A stretch of 64,000 bases of DNA from Avena insularis (GCA_023614405.1 CM042694.1:358560975-358624974), one strand, 5' to 3'. Counted from the stretch's first letter, positions 43,767 to 55,668 are shown. Program-made: numbers and translations. Notes: generated from the sequence alone by a model not told the origin.

Positions 43767-45277
43767 CTTGATCGTCCTCGAGCAAGAAAACCAAAATCAA
43801 AAAGGAACTCAACATTTAAACTGAAATAACAAGATGATGATCTTAATCATGATTGGTAGTCTCATGTTTCCTCCACTTTATTAATCTGAAAACTTCAGCA
43901 TAGATAGAGTAATGGCAAGCATATCATACAAGTTTTTATGCATCCTTATAGCGCAGCAAAATTATTGTTAACATGGATGATTCAAATGAGTAAACCTTAT
44001 TCCATGACATGTAATCAACTCATAGGCTTGCCTTTGAACAATAAAGTATAATCATGTAAAATTGAGAGTGTGAGAGTTTGTCATGAAAAACATATACACT
44101 AGAGTATCCCAGTTCTCCCACATTAATAAATCAAGACTTTTAAGCACTACTTTTATGTTCATTGTCCTTCAAGAATTTCAGTACTTAAGTAATTGAGAGC
44201 ATGCCAAAATTTTAATTAGTTTATCTGGCTATGATGGACACTCGTGGCATCACCAAGGTTTTTGTTCCTTTTGCACAATGATTACTCATATCAGCCAGAG
44301 GAGTGATTCCATCATGAACATAGCTACCCGAGAATGCGAAGAATCTTACCCATTATAGCATTGCTGCTACATATGTTTAATCAACTGATAGCCGAAATCT
44401 AGGAGTTTCCTCCATGAAGATCGTTCATAGGCTAGCTGAGTTGTTGGCATCCCATGAAGTTTACACACATAAAGCTATATCATTCTTATGATTCACAAGT
44501 CAAACTTTGGCATGCTCACAAAAACCGCTCAACATTAATTCAATCGAACAAATCCTTTTAAAGAGAGCTATCAAGTCAATCATTATTTTCTGTGGTGTTG
44601 AGTGTCTCTAGAAATAAGCATGCAAGACTAAACACTACAACACCCAAGCCTTCAATTGTGAGACTTTTTTCTTATTACAATTGTTTAGTAATTTGTTAGG
44701 CAAGACTTGGTTAACTACAAGAGATAGAACAAAACGTACCCAACTAAATACCCATGCAAACAAAATTTTACTACAATATAAAGACTCACTCCACCAATAT
44801 ATTATCTTAACATTTACTACTAACTAGCATGGGTTTCTCAAACTTCAAAAGTGGGGAGTCTTAAGGCATACCTCTCATGATTGGTTCCACTTCTCTCTTC
44901 CCTTTTGATTTGCTTCTTGGAAACTTGAAGTCGACCACTTCCCTACAAATATGTGAAAGCCACAAGGAGAATAGAAAGGAAGTAAGAGGGAAAATAAAGA
45001 TAAATGGAAAAAATATTTTTGTTGTTTTTAAGAGAGGGAATTAAAGAATAGAAAATTTGCGGCAAAGCTCGGCTAGAAATCTTGAAAACAAATAGAAATA
45101 ACTAAAGATAAAGTGTTGGGGAAACCAACATGAGTGCTTATAAACCCGAATTAAAAACATAACCTCGAAATAAATAAAAACAAATGAACACCAAATAAAG
45201 ATAATGAGGAAACTTCCCCAAGCTTAGGCTTTTGCAAGCCCTTCAAATCATTGTGGTGACAGGAAAAAGTCGTAACT
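43767..45277 (-). other. RLG-D 3' noncoding region
   Basis: 1.5 kb AT-rich stretch between accessory ORF and polypurine tract; I see no ORF or repeat of note. Confidence 0.65.
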
Positions 45278-46420
45278 CTAGTTCGCAAATTGAGTTGATA
45301 AATTACTAGTTGTTTCTCGGAGCTTCAAGGAAAAGTTATGCATCCTCTCCATAGTTCCTCCAAGTTCTTGGAAGTCTTGGTATGTAGCGAACTGGGTTGG
45401 TGGCTGCTCCTCTTGATAAGGAACTTCTTGGTCCTCATCCTCATCCAAAATCTCCTCCTCGGGTTGGTGTTGCTCGACCTACAAGTCATATAGCAAACGT
45501 CCTTCCTCGGTAGATAAAATACCATTAGGAAAAGGAGAGGGGTAGAGACACCCAGCTCCAGGAATATGTAAGTAATAAACACCACCTCTCCTAGTGAGCA
45601 TTCCACAAGCTTTTAAAGTAGAGAAACCAACACGTCGCTTACCTAGCACTGGTTGCAACTCACCTAGGTTGATGCCTAGGGCAATGGCAAGCACGGTGAT
45701 GATGCCTCCACCTATGATTGGTCCTTGGCTTTGGAAGGATTGGTACTCCAGGTAGCGCACAAGAATTGTGCACAGGTTGAGTGACAAGTCGATGTTGTTG
45801 AAAGCGGCCTTTGCGAGGACTAAGATGTCCTACTCATTGAGTCTCGTGAACTCATTTCATGTCTGCAAGGTGTTAGCAATAACATAGAACAAATAGCAAA
45901 TTGCAGGATGTTGAATATTCTTCCCCTTGCTTACTCTAGAAGTGAAACCCATTCCATTATAATAAAGTTCCAAGGAAGGGTCTATGCAGTAAAGGATGCA
46001 CGTAAGGAATTAGCATTATTGTTTGGAAAATTAAAACATGCGCATATTCATCTAGTGATAAAGCATAATTGTTGTTCATAAGTCAGAAAGAAATCATGTC
46101 CTCTCCGTGCCATATTTAATGGTGCTTTGCAAAGAACTTAGAAATTCAAGAGTTAACCGGCGATAAGTAGGCACATCATTGAATACAAAGTTTTGCAAGC
46201 CAACTCCATTGCAAAGTAAATTGAAGTCATTAGAAATACTGATTTGATTCAATATAATGGGGCAAGCCCACTTGGTTGTCTTCACTTCTCGGTTCTTGAT
46301 CCTGTTGAAGCGATCACATTGGAGCTCATCCCTGAACCGTATCCCCATGCGTTCTTGAGCGGCAGCCCGAGAAGAACTAGTGGCGGCACAAGCACGAGTT
46401 TGGCTCCTTGTGTTCATCAT
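45278..46420 (-). pseudogene. RLG-D accessory ORF (plant transposon protein-like)
   Basis: Minus-strand ATG at 46420 or 46417 (MNTRSQTRAC, an opening I know from Triticeae Gypsy accessory ORFs), then VKTTKWACPIIL as in the RLG-B copy (LPIKWACHEFL). After 46094 the frame has several stops, resuming as LGKRRVGFSTLKACGM and a Glu/Gln/Pro-rich tail (VEQHQPEEEILDEDEDQE) ending at a stop at 45278. Roughly 380 codons. Its role is unknown to me; its presence in two separate elements that lack RT and integrase suggests it is a fixed part of such elements. Confidence 0.65.
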
Positions 46421-46788
46421 CTTAAAATAATAAGGAAAGACAAAAAAAACTTTTTGATCCAACAATAATAAGCATAACATATTCCTCATCTTAGCACACT
46501 AAAGAGTCCCCTCAAAATAATAATCTAGGCAAGAGAATCATGGCAATTAGTTCATAGTAGGTCTCACCCTAGATTGATAATGATAACAGACTGAGAATGA
46601 ATTTGCAAAAAGTAATTGGAGGATCGGAGGGGAAATATACCGTAGATCACTTGTGTGCGAGGAAATCGAACGAAATTAAGTTGAGATGAAGATCTCTTGA
46701 GGTTTTGAGAGAGTTTGGAGGTAGAAGAGAGAAAAAGGATTGAAGTTTTGGTGTTGGGGGTACCTTCCCGTGGCGATTTTGTGGTCGT

Positions 46789-47160
46789 ACGCAACTATAC
46801 GGCCAAACTATATGGTCAAAACAATGTGTTCCCGACGTATAGTTGTCTGATGTAAAAAATATAGGGTTTTCACCTGGCGGTGCAACTATATAGCTAGAAC
46901 TATACGTCCGGGATTTTTATCCCCGACGTATAGTTGGTCGTTAAACCTTCTGTAACCTGGAAAAGAAATTTTACAAAGGCAACGATAACTATACGGCCAG
47001 AACTATACGGCTGGAATTTTTATTCCCGCCGTATAGTTGGTCGTTAATCCTTCAGTACCTATGAAAGAAAATTTGTCAACGACAAAGATATCTATATGGC
47101 CAAACTATACGGTTGGAATTTTTATTCCCGCCGTATAGCTGGTCATTAAACCTTCTATAG
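46789..47160. repeat. Tandem hairpin cassettes in RLG-D
   Basis: Four units of about 100 bp. Each holds an inverted repeat AACTATACGGCTGGAA - TTTTTA - TTCCCGCCGTATAGTT or variant (46898-46935, 47001-47038, 47103-47140; a weaker one at 46792-46844), followed by GGTCGTTAAACCTTC. The same hairpin sits once in each LTR (43458-43494 and 50498-50534). Confidence 0.88.
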
Positions 47161-47447
47161 TCATAAAAAATTCTATTTCTTTGAGAATTCTTTCTTATCC
47201 TGAAACTTAGCGAAACACCTTGTTTCTGACAGAAAAATGACAGTAAAAATTGTCGACGAACATTGCATGTATAAAGCAGGATTTTTAGTACTACCGAACT
47301 TCTTCTCCTCAACTTGAGCTTTCTAGCACTCTTTATTAAACATAAAACTTAAACTAAAACTTAAAAACTTTACTCAAACCTTTATTTCACATGGGTTTCC
47401 TCCCATGAAGCGCTCTTTTATGGTCAATAGCTTGACCTTGATGTTAC

Positions 47448-47945
47448 TCACTTAGGCCAGATGAGTGGAACACCCACTCCAAAATAGTTGGCCTTCGAAG
47501 TGATGGCCTCCTTTTCATCATGCTTAGCTTTCTTATTCCTGGGAAAATGAATAACAAAAGGATACCGTGAAGGCAATTGAAGCTTCAGGGTTCCTTCATG
47601 TAGATTAATTAAAGCCTTAATAGTTCTTAAGAATGGACGGCCTAATATAATAGGAGCAGTAGCATCTTCAGGCATGTCAATAATAACAAAATCAATAAGA
47701 GCAGGACAACATTTAATGTATACTAAAGTATTTTCTTTAATCCCTACAGCTTGTTTGTAGGTAGAATCTGCTAGATGTAATTTTAACTCGGTGATTTCAA
47801 AGGAGCCAAGATTTAACTTATTAAAAGGACTTTTTGGAATTGTTGAAACGCTTGCACCTAGATCACAAAGTGCAGCTATCTCATTGGTCCCAATTTTAAT
47901 CTTAATAGTAGGATCAAATATACAAGCTTCATAGGTAATTTTTCA
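47448..47945 (-). pseudogene. RLG-D aspartic protease
   Basis: Minus strand with active-site region ALCDLGASVSTIPKS, LADSTYKQAVGIKENTLV and APIILGRPFLRT, ending at 47448. The active site is Asp-Leu-Gly-Ala as in RLG-B. The stretch between gag and protease (48071-47950) is out of frame with stops. Translation of the C-terminus is clean. Confidence 0.75.
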
Positions 47946-48071
47946 GCAATTTTCTTATATTCTTCCTCAAGATCACGTACCTTTATTGCTACCTGATTAA
48001 CAAAGTGTTGATACATAGCTTCCTCATTTCCTTCACTTACCAGAATCTTGATATTGATCCTTTTTACAAGA

Positions 48072-49297
48072 TCTTCAACGGTTTAATTTTTGTGAAGGAG
48101 CATTACTATAATCAAGTTTTTTAGGCTCCTCCCTTTGGATTCTCATCATCTTGAGGTCTTCAACAGGATTGGGCTCAGCTTTACCTGCAAATTTAGCTAG
48201 AATGAGGGTTTGATTCTCGTTTATCTTACCTAGATGTGCCTCAACAATCCTTGTTCTTTCTTGGAGGGCATGCAAATCATTCCTCAAACTTACATCTTGG
48301 TTAGATAATTTACCAAGCATAGCATCATGGTTCTCCGTTATTTTAACAAGGATATTGTTTTGATCATTTTGTGAGTCTATAAAGGACTTAAGTGTTTCTT
48401 GGAGACTACCATTGCTTGTTCCCATATTATTATTAGAGTTACCTGCAGGACTAGAATAATGTTTCTGAAAATTAGGAGTATAATTCTTCTTCCAAGAAGG
48501 GTTATAATCATTATGATCTATGAAGTCTATTTCTTCAATATTTGATTCTGGGATAGCTCTTACCAGATTTTCCTTACCTTTTACGGCTAATATGAGCTCA
48601 TCCAGCTTAGCATTGAGTTCTTCATTTTCTTGTGGTGAGACGGAGTTCACCTTCTTCGTGTTTGATCTATCCACATGCCACTGGGCATGGTTGTCTTGCC
48701 TATTGTCTAGTAGCTACTTTGCTTCGGTAATATGTTTGCCCATAAATATTCCTCCAGCTGCAGTATCAAGCATAGACTTAGACACAGGGTTAAGAGCATT
48801 ATAAAATAAATGGAGAATTAACCAATCTTCCATCCCATGACTGGGACAGTTTCTCATGCATTCTTTGATCCTCTCCCATGCAAGCGCTAGTGGCTCACGC
48901 TCTTCCTGTCTAAAACCAGTAATAATAGATCTTAGTTGCATAGTCTTTGTAGGTGGGAAATTTTTAGTCATAAATAAAGAAGTACACTCCACCCATGATG
49001 CAATAGTATTTCTAGGCAAAGATAGCAACCATTCTTTTGCTATTCCTCAAAGAGAGAAAGGAAATAAGCGCAATTTGACCGCATCAAGGTCAACATCTTT
49101 TATGCGCATCATATCACATATTTTAGTGAAAGTGTTCAAGTGCATACCTGCGGCCTCAATAGTAGAGCCTCCAAATTGATTATGTTCAACCAAACTTAAA
49201 TCGCGGGGCTTAATTTCATAATCAATGGCTGGGTAATAGGAGTACGCAAATAATCATTGTTGGGAGTTTCAAACTCCCCAAGCTTCTTTTTAGCCAT
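48072..49297 (-). pseudogene. RLG-D gag
   Basis: Minus-strand ATG at 49297 (MAKKKLGEFETPNNDYLR). A frameshift near 49215 and a TGA near 49050 (family residue Arg, fitting CGA to TGA) interrupt the early part. The core retrotransposon gag domain is clear: EWLLSLPRNTIASW, LRSIITGFRQEEREPLALAWERI, MEDWLILHLFYNALNP and MLDTAAGGIFMGK. The C-terminal part (48674-48075) is rich in Asn/Glu, contains the likely helical LQETLKSFIDSQNDQNNILVK and LHALQERTRIVEAHLGK, and ends at a stop. I see no zinc knuckle. Confidence 0.82.
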
Positions 49298-49475
49298 ATT
49301 TCCTATGTTTTTGGGTTTTCTTAAACAAAGACTTATGATAGTAAAAACAAGAATTTAAAGACTAACTATTTCTTTTGGGTTTTTTAAATAAAAACTATAA
49401 GCAAACTAACAAAATTAAAAACAAGAATTAAAACTAGCAAGGTTCCTACTAACCTCACCAGGGTAGCTATTGCTT

Positions 49476-49492
49476 CCCCGCCAACGGCACCA
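49476..49492 (-). other. Primer binding site of RLG-D (tRNA-Asp-like)
   Basis: Plus strand CCCCGCCAACGGCACCA, two changes from the tRNA-Asp 3' end seen at RLG-A; 10 nt inside the LTR. Confidence 0.82.
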
Positions 49493-49502
49493 GAAAAAGG
49501 GT

Positions 49503-50789
49503 TGATACCTTCGATCCATATTACGGATGCAGTATAGCTCTTTTTCCCTAGTAGACCTAGGTTATCGAATCCTCGAGAAGCAGAAATCATAGTGAAGTTA
49601 CTTTAATGGACCTTCGGGAGTTTTAGAATTCTTTTTGTGTTTTATCAGACCAAGAGTTTGTTGTCTTTTGTTGTTGTCAATGATGGAGAGAGAGGGCCTA
49701 GGGCTTTCGGTTTCACCTGTAGCTATGCAAAACATCTGATGGGAATAAAAGATAATAATAAAGTATGCATGTAATTATTAGAGCAAGATAATTATATGTG
49801 GGCAGTGCATCCATAATTGCTATTGCCTCCGCAACCGCTTATAGCAATAACCTACTAGTCTCATCCATAGAAGAAAGAGAACTAATGATATGCATAGTGA
49901 TGTCACTGTTTATCCCAAGTAAATCCCTCAGATACAGCCGTACTACCCCTTCTGGCACTAGGGCTCCCGACCTACAAATTAGTCATTACTTATACTCCCT
50001 ATACCTGGCTCAATCCTCGAGGTCTTGGGTACCTGACAAGTCCTTGGATTGAGGCAAGAGAGGATACAATAATCATCATGTCATACAAACTAATACAAGA
50101 TCCCATCTATGATACATAACATGCACACAAGCTACATGGCTAGGCCGAAGCCCTTAGCCCAAAGAGAATTACTCACGCATAGAGATGAAATCAACAATCA
50201 TAAACATTGCAATGGAAATGATGAGATTGATAGGAAATAGTCTTACAATGTCGCCAATCGAAGAATCGAAGATGAGATCTACTATTACAAGTGGTGGAAT
50301 ATGTCTATGGTGGTGTAGAAGGGTTTAGAGATTAGATCTAAGTCTATTCCTCTGGCGGCTCTTTGGTGTTGTGGATGCAGGTTTCTGGGGTTCTGGGGGG
50401 CGCCTTTTCTCGTCGCTCGAAGCCTCTTTATATAGGGGTCCCTTCACAAAAGTTGTTTTGTTTGACCTAGCGGTGTCGATGGCAACTATATGGCCAGAAC
50501 TATACGGCCAGAATTTTATTCCCGCCGTATAGTTGGTCGTTAAAGATTTTTTCTCCACTTCATGACCCCTGGTTTCTTCGGGTTGTTGAAAATTTCGTAT
50601 CTTTGACTTTAATGTTGTGATTACCATCATCAAACTTCATTATTCGCATAGGGAAAAATAGAAAGAAAGGATTGCATACCTCTTTGATCATTAGGCAGTA
50701 GTGGCAGGGTTTAGAGAGATATTTCATCAAAAATATGAATAATATCCAGTTTAAATGTGGATGTAGATGGCTATATTTCACAACCGTCA
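49503..50789 (-). repeat. 5' LTR of RLG-D
   Basis: 1287 bp; minus strand TGACGGTTGTGAAATATAGC to GGAAGGTATCA... end at 49503. Holds one hairpin cassette (50498-50534) and a TATA box (50427-50434). Confidence 0.92.
50427..50434 (-). promoter_or_regulatory. TATA box in RLG-D 5' LTR
   Basis: Minus strand reads CCCCTATATAAAGAGGC. The matching position in the 3' LTR is deleted. Confidence 0.6.
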
Positions 50790-50794
50790 TTGCT

Positions 50795-52666
50795 CAAGGC
50801 AGATTTATTTAGGCAGCTACAAGATCATCTCAAAGACTCTCAAGTAACTTGCCTGATCAATACCAAGATCAACCGTACCTCATGTTGATGAAACTGAACC
50901 CATAGTTGATCAAGGTCAATTTAATGGTCAAGACGAGGACCAGAATGATGAAGGGACTCCTGCAAGGAACAACAAGGAGATCGAAACTCGTCGCAAAGCT
51001 AGAGTGGACGAAATGTTAGAAAGAAGAGAACACACTCTAGAGAATGTTCTTGGTGATCAAAGGAGTGGAAATGTCCTTGAGCTCAATTGAAGCACTTTGG
51101 TGAGCATCAAGCTCATATATCCATGGTGGAGCCAAAGAAAGTTTGGGAAGCTCTTGAAGATTCAGATTGGCTAGAAGCAATGCACAAAGAGCTCAACAAC
51201 TTCAAGAGAAACAAATTATGGAAGTTAGTAGAAAAGCCCAAAGAGTGCCGCAATGTTATTGGTACTAAATGGATATTCAAGAACAAGCAAGATGAAGATG
51301 GTATTGTTGTGAGGAACAAGGCACGATTGGTGGCACAAGGGTTCTCTCAAATTGAAGGCATTTATTATGGAGAGACTTATGCTCCTGTGGCTCGCCTTGA
51401 GTCCATCTGTATCCTTCTTGCATATGCTGCACACCATAACTTTCAATTACAACAATTGGATGTGGAAATTGCCTTTCTAAATGGGCCATTGCATGAGTTG
51501 GTTTATGTTAAGCAACCCCCAGGTTTCGAGGATCCCAACTTCCCAAACCATGTCTACAAACTTGATAAGGCGCTCTATGGACTTAAACAAGCTCCACGTA
51601 CTTGGTATGAGCACCTTAGAGAGTTGTTGTTAGACCGTGGATTTGAGGTTGGGAAAATTGATCCCACTCTTTTTACTAAGAAGGTTAATGGGGAGCTTTT
51701 CATTTGCCAAATATATGCTGATGATATTATCTTTGGCTCGTCTAACAAAGCTTTTAATGATGAATTCTCTAAGCTTATGACTGACAGGTTCATGATGTCT
51801 ATGATGGGGAAGTTAAGGGTATTTCTTGGCTTTGACATCAAGCAAATAAGAGGGTGAACCTTTTTCAATCAAGCCAAATATACCCAAGAAATACTCAAGA
51901 GGTTCAACATGAAGGAACTAAATGGAGCTCCAACTCCCATGGCAACCAAGACTCGTCTTGAACTTAACACAAATGGTAAAGATGTTGATCAAAAGGTATA
52001 CCAATCCATGATTGGTTCTCTGCTTTACCTATATGCATCTAGACCCAATATTGTGTTAAGTGTAGGAGTGTGTGCAAGATATCAAGTGGCTCCTAAAGAA
52101 AGCCACTTGATGGCAGTCAAAAGAATCTTTCGATATTTGGTTCGTACCCCAAACTATGGTATATGGTATCCTAGGGGTTCAACATTCTCTCTTTGTGGAT
52201 ACACTGATTCGGATTGGGCTGGTGATAAGGATGATAGAAAATCAACCTCCGGGGCTTGCCAATTCCTTCGTAAGTCCTTGGTGTGTTGGTCTTCTAAAAA
52301 GCAAAAATGTATATCTCTTTCCACCGATGAGGCTGAATATGTGGCTGCAGCTAATGCTTGCACTCAATTGTTATGGATGAGGCAAACTTTAAAGGAATAT
52401 GGTGGCTATTGTGACAAAGTGCCTATTTTATGTGACAATGAAAGTGTTATCAAAATTGCCTACAATCCGTGGATCATACAAGAACAAAGCATATTGATAT
52501 CCGTCATCATTTCATTAGAGATCATGTTGCCCGAGGAGATATTGAGCTTTCTTATGTGTCAACCAAAGACCAACTTGTAGATATTTTCACGAAGCCACTT
52601 GATGAAGCAAGATTTTGTTATTTGAGGAATGAGCTAAATATCGTAGATTCAAGAAGTTTGACTTAA
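50795..52666 (+). pseudogene. Copia-2 reverse transcriptase and RNase H
   Basis: Continues the Copia-2 polyprotein after RLG-D. From 51087: W-EAMHKELNNF, TKWIFKNKQDEDG, ARLVAQGFSQIEG, QLDVEIAFLNGPL, ALYGLKQAPRTWY; the active-site box reads YADD (about 51715) where Copia has YVDD. RNase H part: CGYTDSDWAGDKDDRKSTSG (about 52197) and STDEAEYVAAANAC (about 52320). Stops lie near 51855 (TGA before TFFNQAKYTQEIL), and there is a frameshift near 52470. The protein ends at 52666. Confidence 0.87.
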
Positions 52667-53183
52667 TCATCTTGCATACACACCTATTACTTGATCATTA
52701 TGTGGTTTAGGTACCGGCATGGACATAGGGGGAGTGCGGTCCTAATCCATTGGGCCATCCCTCCCCCCATAATGCCAAAATCAAGAAAAATCAATTCTCT
52801 TAATATCATTTGTGATATGTGACCTACATTGATGAATTAAGGTTATGAACCCAAGGACAATTCTTTGCGGTTTCATGCCTCACACTCTTACATGGTGGCC
52901 TCGCCCACCGCCCCTTCATTATGAAGGATTGGTTCTTGGGTCCTATTTTTGAGTATTGGAGTTTCACATGACCTTTTTAATTGAATTTCATTACCTTTTT
53001 GGTTCATCAGAGTTTGAAATCTAAACCTAAGCCTGTCACCCTCCCATGAAAACATTCTATCTATCATATATGTCCCAACACTTGAAACTGGCTATTTTTG
53101 GTCGAAGAGGACCGGAGATTCCGGTGTGCAAACACTGAAGTCTCTAGTGTGGACCAAGTAGTAAAGTGCATTGATGCCTTCCG
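52667..53183 (+). other. Copia-2 3' noncoding tail
   Basis: Contains ATAGGGGGAGTG (52725-52735), the G-rich tract SIRE-type elements have after pol, and a CCGGAGATTCCGG motif near 53110 like those in the 5' LTR. The element breaks off before a recognisable 3' LTR. Confidence 0.6.
53154..53183 (+). repeat. 30-bp filler copy at the Copia-2/RLG-E junction
   Basis: CCAAGTAGTAAAGTGCATTG... repeats 53243-53272 with one mismatch. It sits inside Copia-2-like sequence, 59 bp before the second copy, with which RLG-E-side sequence begins. Confidence 0.75.
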
Positions 53184-53599
53184 GTGTGCAAACTGGCTGT
53201 TTTTTCCTTGTTCTTTTCTGATCTTTGTCTACCAGTTGGTAGCCAAGTAGTAAAGTGCATTGATGTCTTCCGTTGCAAGATACTCTTGTGGTCCGTCATG
53301 ACAAACCATTTCGGGATGTCAGGAGAAACAAACTCCAGTACCTTGTCATATCTAGGACCAGGTCAAAGTGTTGTAATCCGCAGATCAAGAGGCTTGATTA
53401 GCTTCTATCTATTCCACCTTCAAGTATCACACTCCTTTATACTAAGAGGTTGTGCTGAGTTTCATGACACCCTTAATCAAGTGATACTTCTACACATTTT
53501 TACCCACCCTTCCTCCGAGCTTTTGCACTCGAGAATGATGCGTGTGCATAATAATGTGGTCATCAGAGATTCTTAGCAACTATTATTGCTTTGAACTCC

Positions 53600-55660
53600 A
53601 AGGACATTTTTGTCATTCTTAGCGTGATGGTTAACCCTATCACTAAGCGAAGGATGATTGTGCTACCAAGTCCGTTGTTCTGGTACACTCTCCTCGGTCA
53701 AAGAGTTAGGCTTGTGCTGAAGCTCTAAGACTATGTCTTCTTGCCTTACCAAGAAAGTTTTCTCTCAAGCTAAGTGACATATCGGTGGTTCGTGATATTC
53801 TAGATGTCTACTAGAAGTATCGCCATGTTGCCACATGACCGCGTTGTCAAGTTCTTGAGCAAGCAAGTTCTCTGAACTGCATCTTTCTCCAAGGATCCAT
53901 ACTGGATACCCTAAACTAGTTTGTTGAGCTTAAACAACAACTTGGAGAGTTGTAAGATAAAAGTTCTATCTAACTTAGTTCCTTTTTAATGGGATGTCTA
54001 GTTTTGTTCGTGTTGAAGAAAGATAGTATTTCCTTCATGGATATGTTATCTTCCCTGCTTTTGATTTGATTTGGGTTACCGTCAAATCGAACTCAGTTCC
54101 AAGGACTATCTTGATGATGTTGCTACTCATGATGTTTCACTTGAGTACATCCTCATGTTCGTTGGTCTGACCAATAGTTTTGTCTTGTTCATACAACATA
54201 TGAGTCCATCATTTTGGAGTAGCTCGATAAGTTTGTTGTTGAGCCCATCGACAATATCCTTATCTTCTCCATACTAGAACACTCATATGAAACATTTGGC
54301 ATTAATGTTGGAAAACTTCTTGAGAACCTTCTTTGGGTCATCTGGAAGTACGTGCTCTAGATGTTGGAAGTAACCTTCTCCAATTCACGTGCAATTGTTG
54401 AAAGATGTCATCATGGATTCGAGTAGAGTTATCTTTATTCCCTCTATGGACACAGTGTATTTTGTTGCAGGTACTTCGTGTATAACCAATTGTTCTTTGA
54501 CAAGTTGTTAATGCATGGGTCTAGCAATAGCTCAGACTATTGGAGCTTGACACTGAAGTCCATGTCTTGAGAATCTAGTAACTTTACCTTGTGGTAAATG
54601 TTGCACACTTTCTATTCGGACATGCTAAGTCTGAAGTATCATTACACCTAACAAAATCTAAATCTCAAGCAGTAATAATGGTTGGTGTTCTTCAAGGAAT
54701 TGACATGGGTCTCTCTGAAAATTCGGCAAGATTGATGTAATGGTTGACACAACTAGTCGGAAGGTCTATTGTCATATTCTATTGAATCAGCAAATAATAA
54801 CCACTCTTCATGAGGCATCTTCTATGAGTTAATTATAGGAGTTGTCCTTATGGTTTCCTTTGTATCCAAAGTCTGACCTTACTTGATGTCTGCTTTCTCG
54901 AACATCAAGGAGAACATTTAAAGTAGTGTTGTTAAATGTCTCTTGGTCGATCCTCCAGACCCTTTCTATGTTGTCAAGCATTCTATTCTGCCAAGTAATT
55001 GAAGTTTGAGAATGAAGTTTCTTTTTCCTCGTGTCATCAGGAATCTTCTTACCTATTTACCTGGTGGTGTAAAGTGATACCACGATCTTTGGCAAAGATT
55101 TTGATAGACCTGGATGAATAAAGAGTTTCCTTCGTTCCTCTAACATGTTTGAATAGTGACGATGATCTTGGTCATCTGAAGTTTATCTTGTTACATGTTC
55201 CTCGTGACTCCTGTGAGTCCTCTCCACAAAACACCTTTCTGTCTTGACCTTCTGTTGAACGAAGAGTCACCCTTCTGTATCAAAAGTAGTTCAACACTTG
55301 GTTATCTGTATCTCTGTATCCCTGAAAGCTCTACTTAAGCCATTTAGTAGAGGTTAATTTCTCGAAGTCTGTGGTCATGTTCTTCCTGTTGAAAGCTTTC
55401 CTTTTCAGAAGCTTAAACTCTTCTGAATCTCCATGGTCTCAATCCTTATGAAGACCAGCTATCTAACAACTTGAAATCTTCTCCTCTCATTTCCTCCTTT
55501 ACCTGAAGTGTTTCATGTTCGTCACCTCAGAGTTGTTTTGAACACTCCTTTCATGAGTTGACCATGAGATACTCTATGTGTTGTTTAGTGCATTTCCCTC
55601 TTATCCTTAGAGTGGCCATGTTCACCTCCTCTCTTCCTACCTTTGGAATCTCGGGTCGAG
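53600..55660 (+). pseudogene. RLG-E pol remnant
   Basis: Short in-frame pieces in shifting frames recall Gypsy pol: DISVVRDILDV (about 53773), VELKQQLGEL (about 53923), GYRQIELSSKDY (54074), FVGLTNSF (about 54160) and LDKFVVEPIDNILIFS (about 54228), where FDDIL of the RT active site has become IDNIL. Every piece is followed by stops, so no protein can be made. I cannot place integrase motifs with confidence between 54600 and 55650. Confidence 0.6.
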
Positions 55661-55668
55661 ATTCTCGT

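Larger units (their letters stand above)
42539..50789 (-). mobile_element. RLG-D: non-autonomous Gypsy with both LTRs
   Basis: Complete minus-strand element inserted in Copia-2 with a perfect TSD ttgct (42534-42538 and 50790-50794). Two LTRs (42539-43749, 49503-50789), tRNA-Asp-like primer site, gag, protease, hairpin cassettes, accessory ORF, 3' noncoding part and polypurine tract. No RT, RNase H or integrase: there is no room for them between protease (ends 47448) and accessory ORF (starts 46420). The layout is the same as in RLG-B. It must have been copied with enzymes from another element. Confidence 0.92.
37152..53183 (+). mobile_element. Copia-2: SIRE/Maximus-like Copia, 3' truncated
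   Basis: 5' LTR, tRNA-iMet primer site, very long gag with coiled coil, protease, integrase, RT and RNase H in Copia order. Interrupted by RLG-D between integrase and RT, with a perfect TSD. The long gag and LTR end CACCCCCTCTAGGT...CCTTTCA point to the SIRE/Maximus lineage. No 3' LTR exists: at 53154-53242 the tail ends in a filler-containing junction with RLG-E. The left boundary (37152) is a best guess because there is no second LTR to align. Confidence 0.82.
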
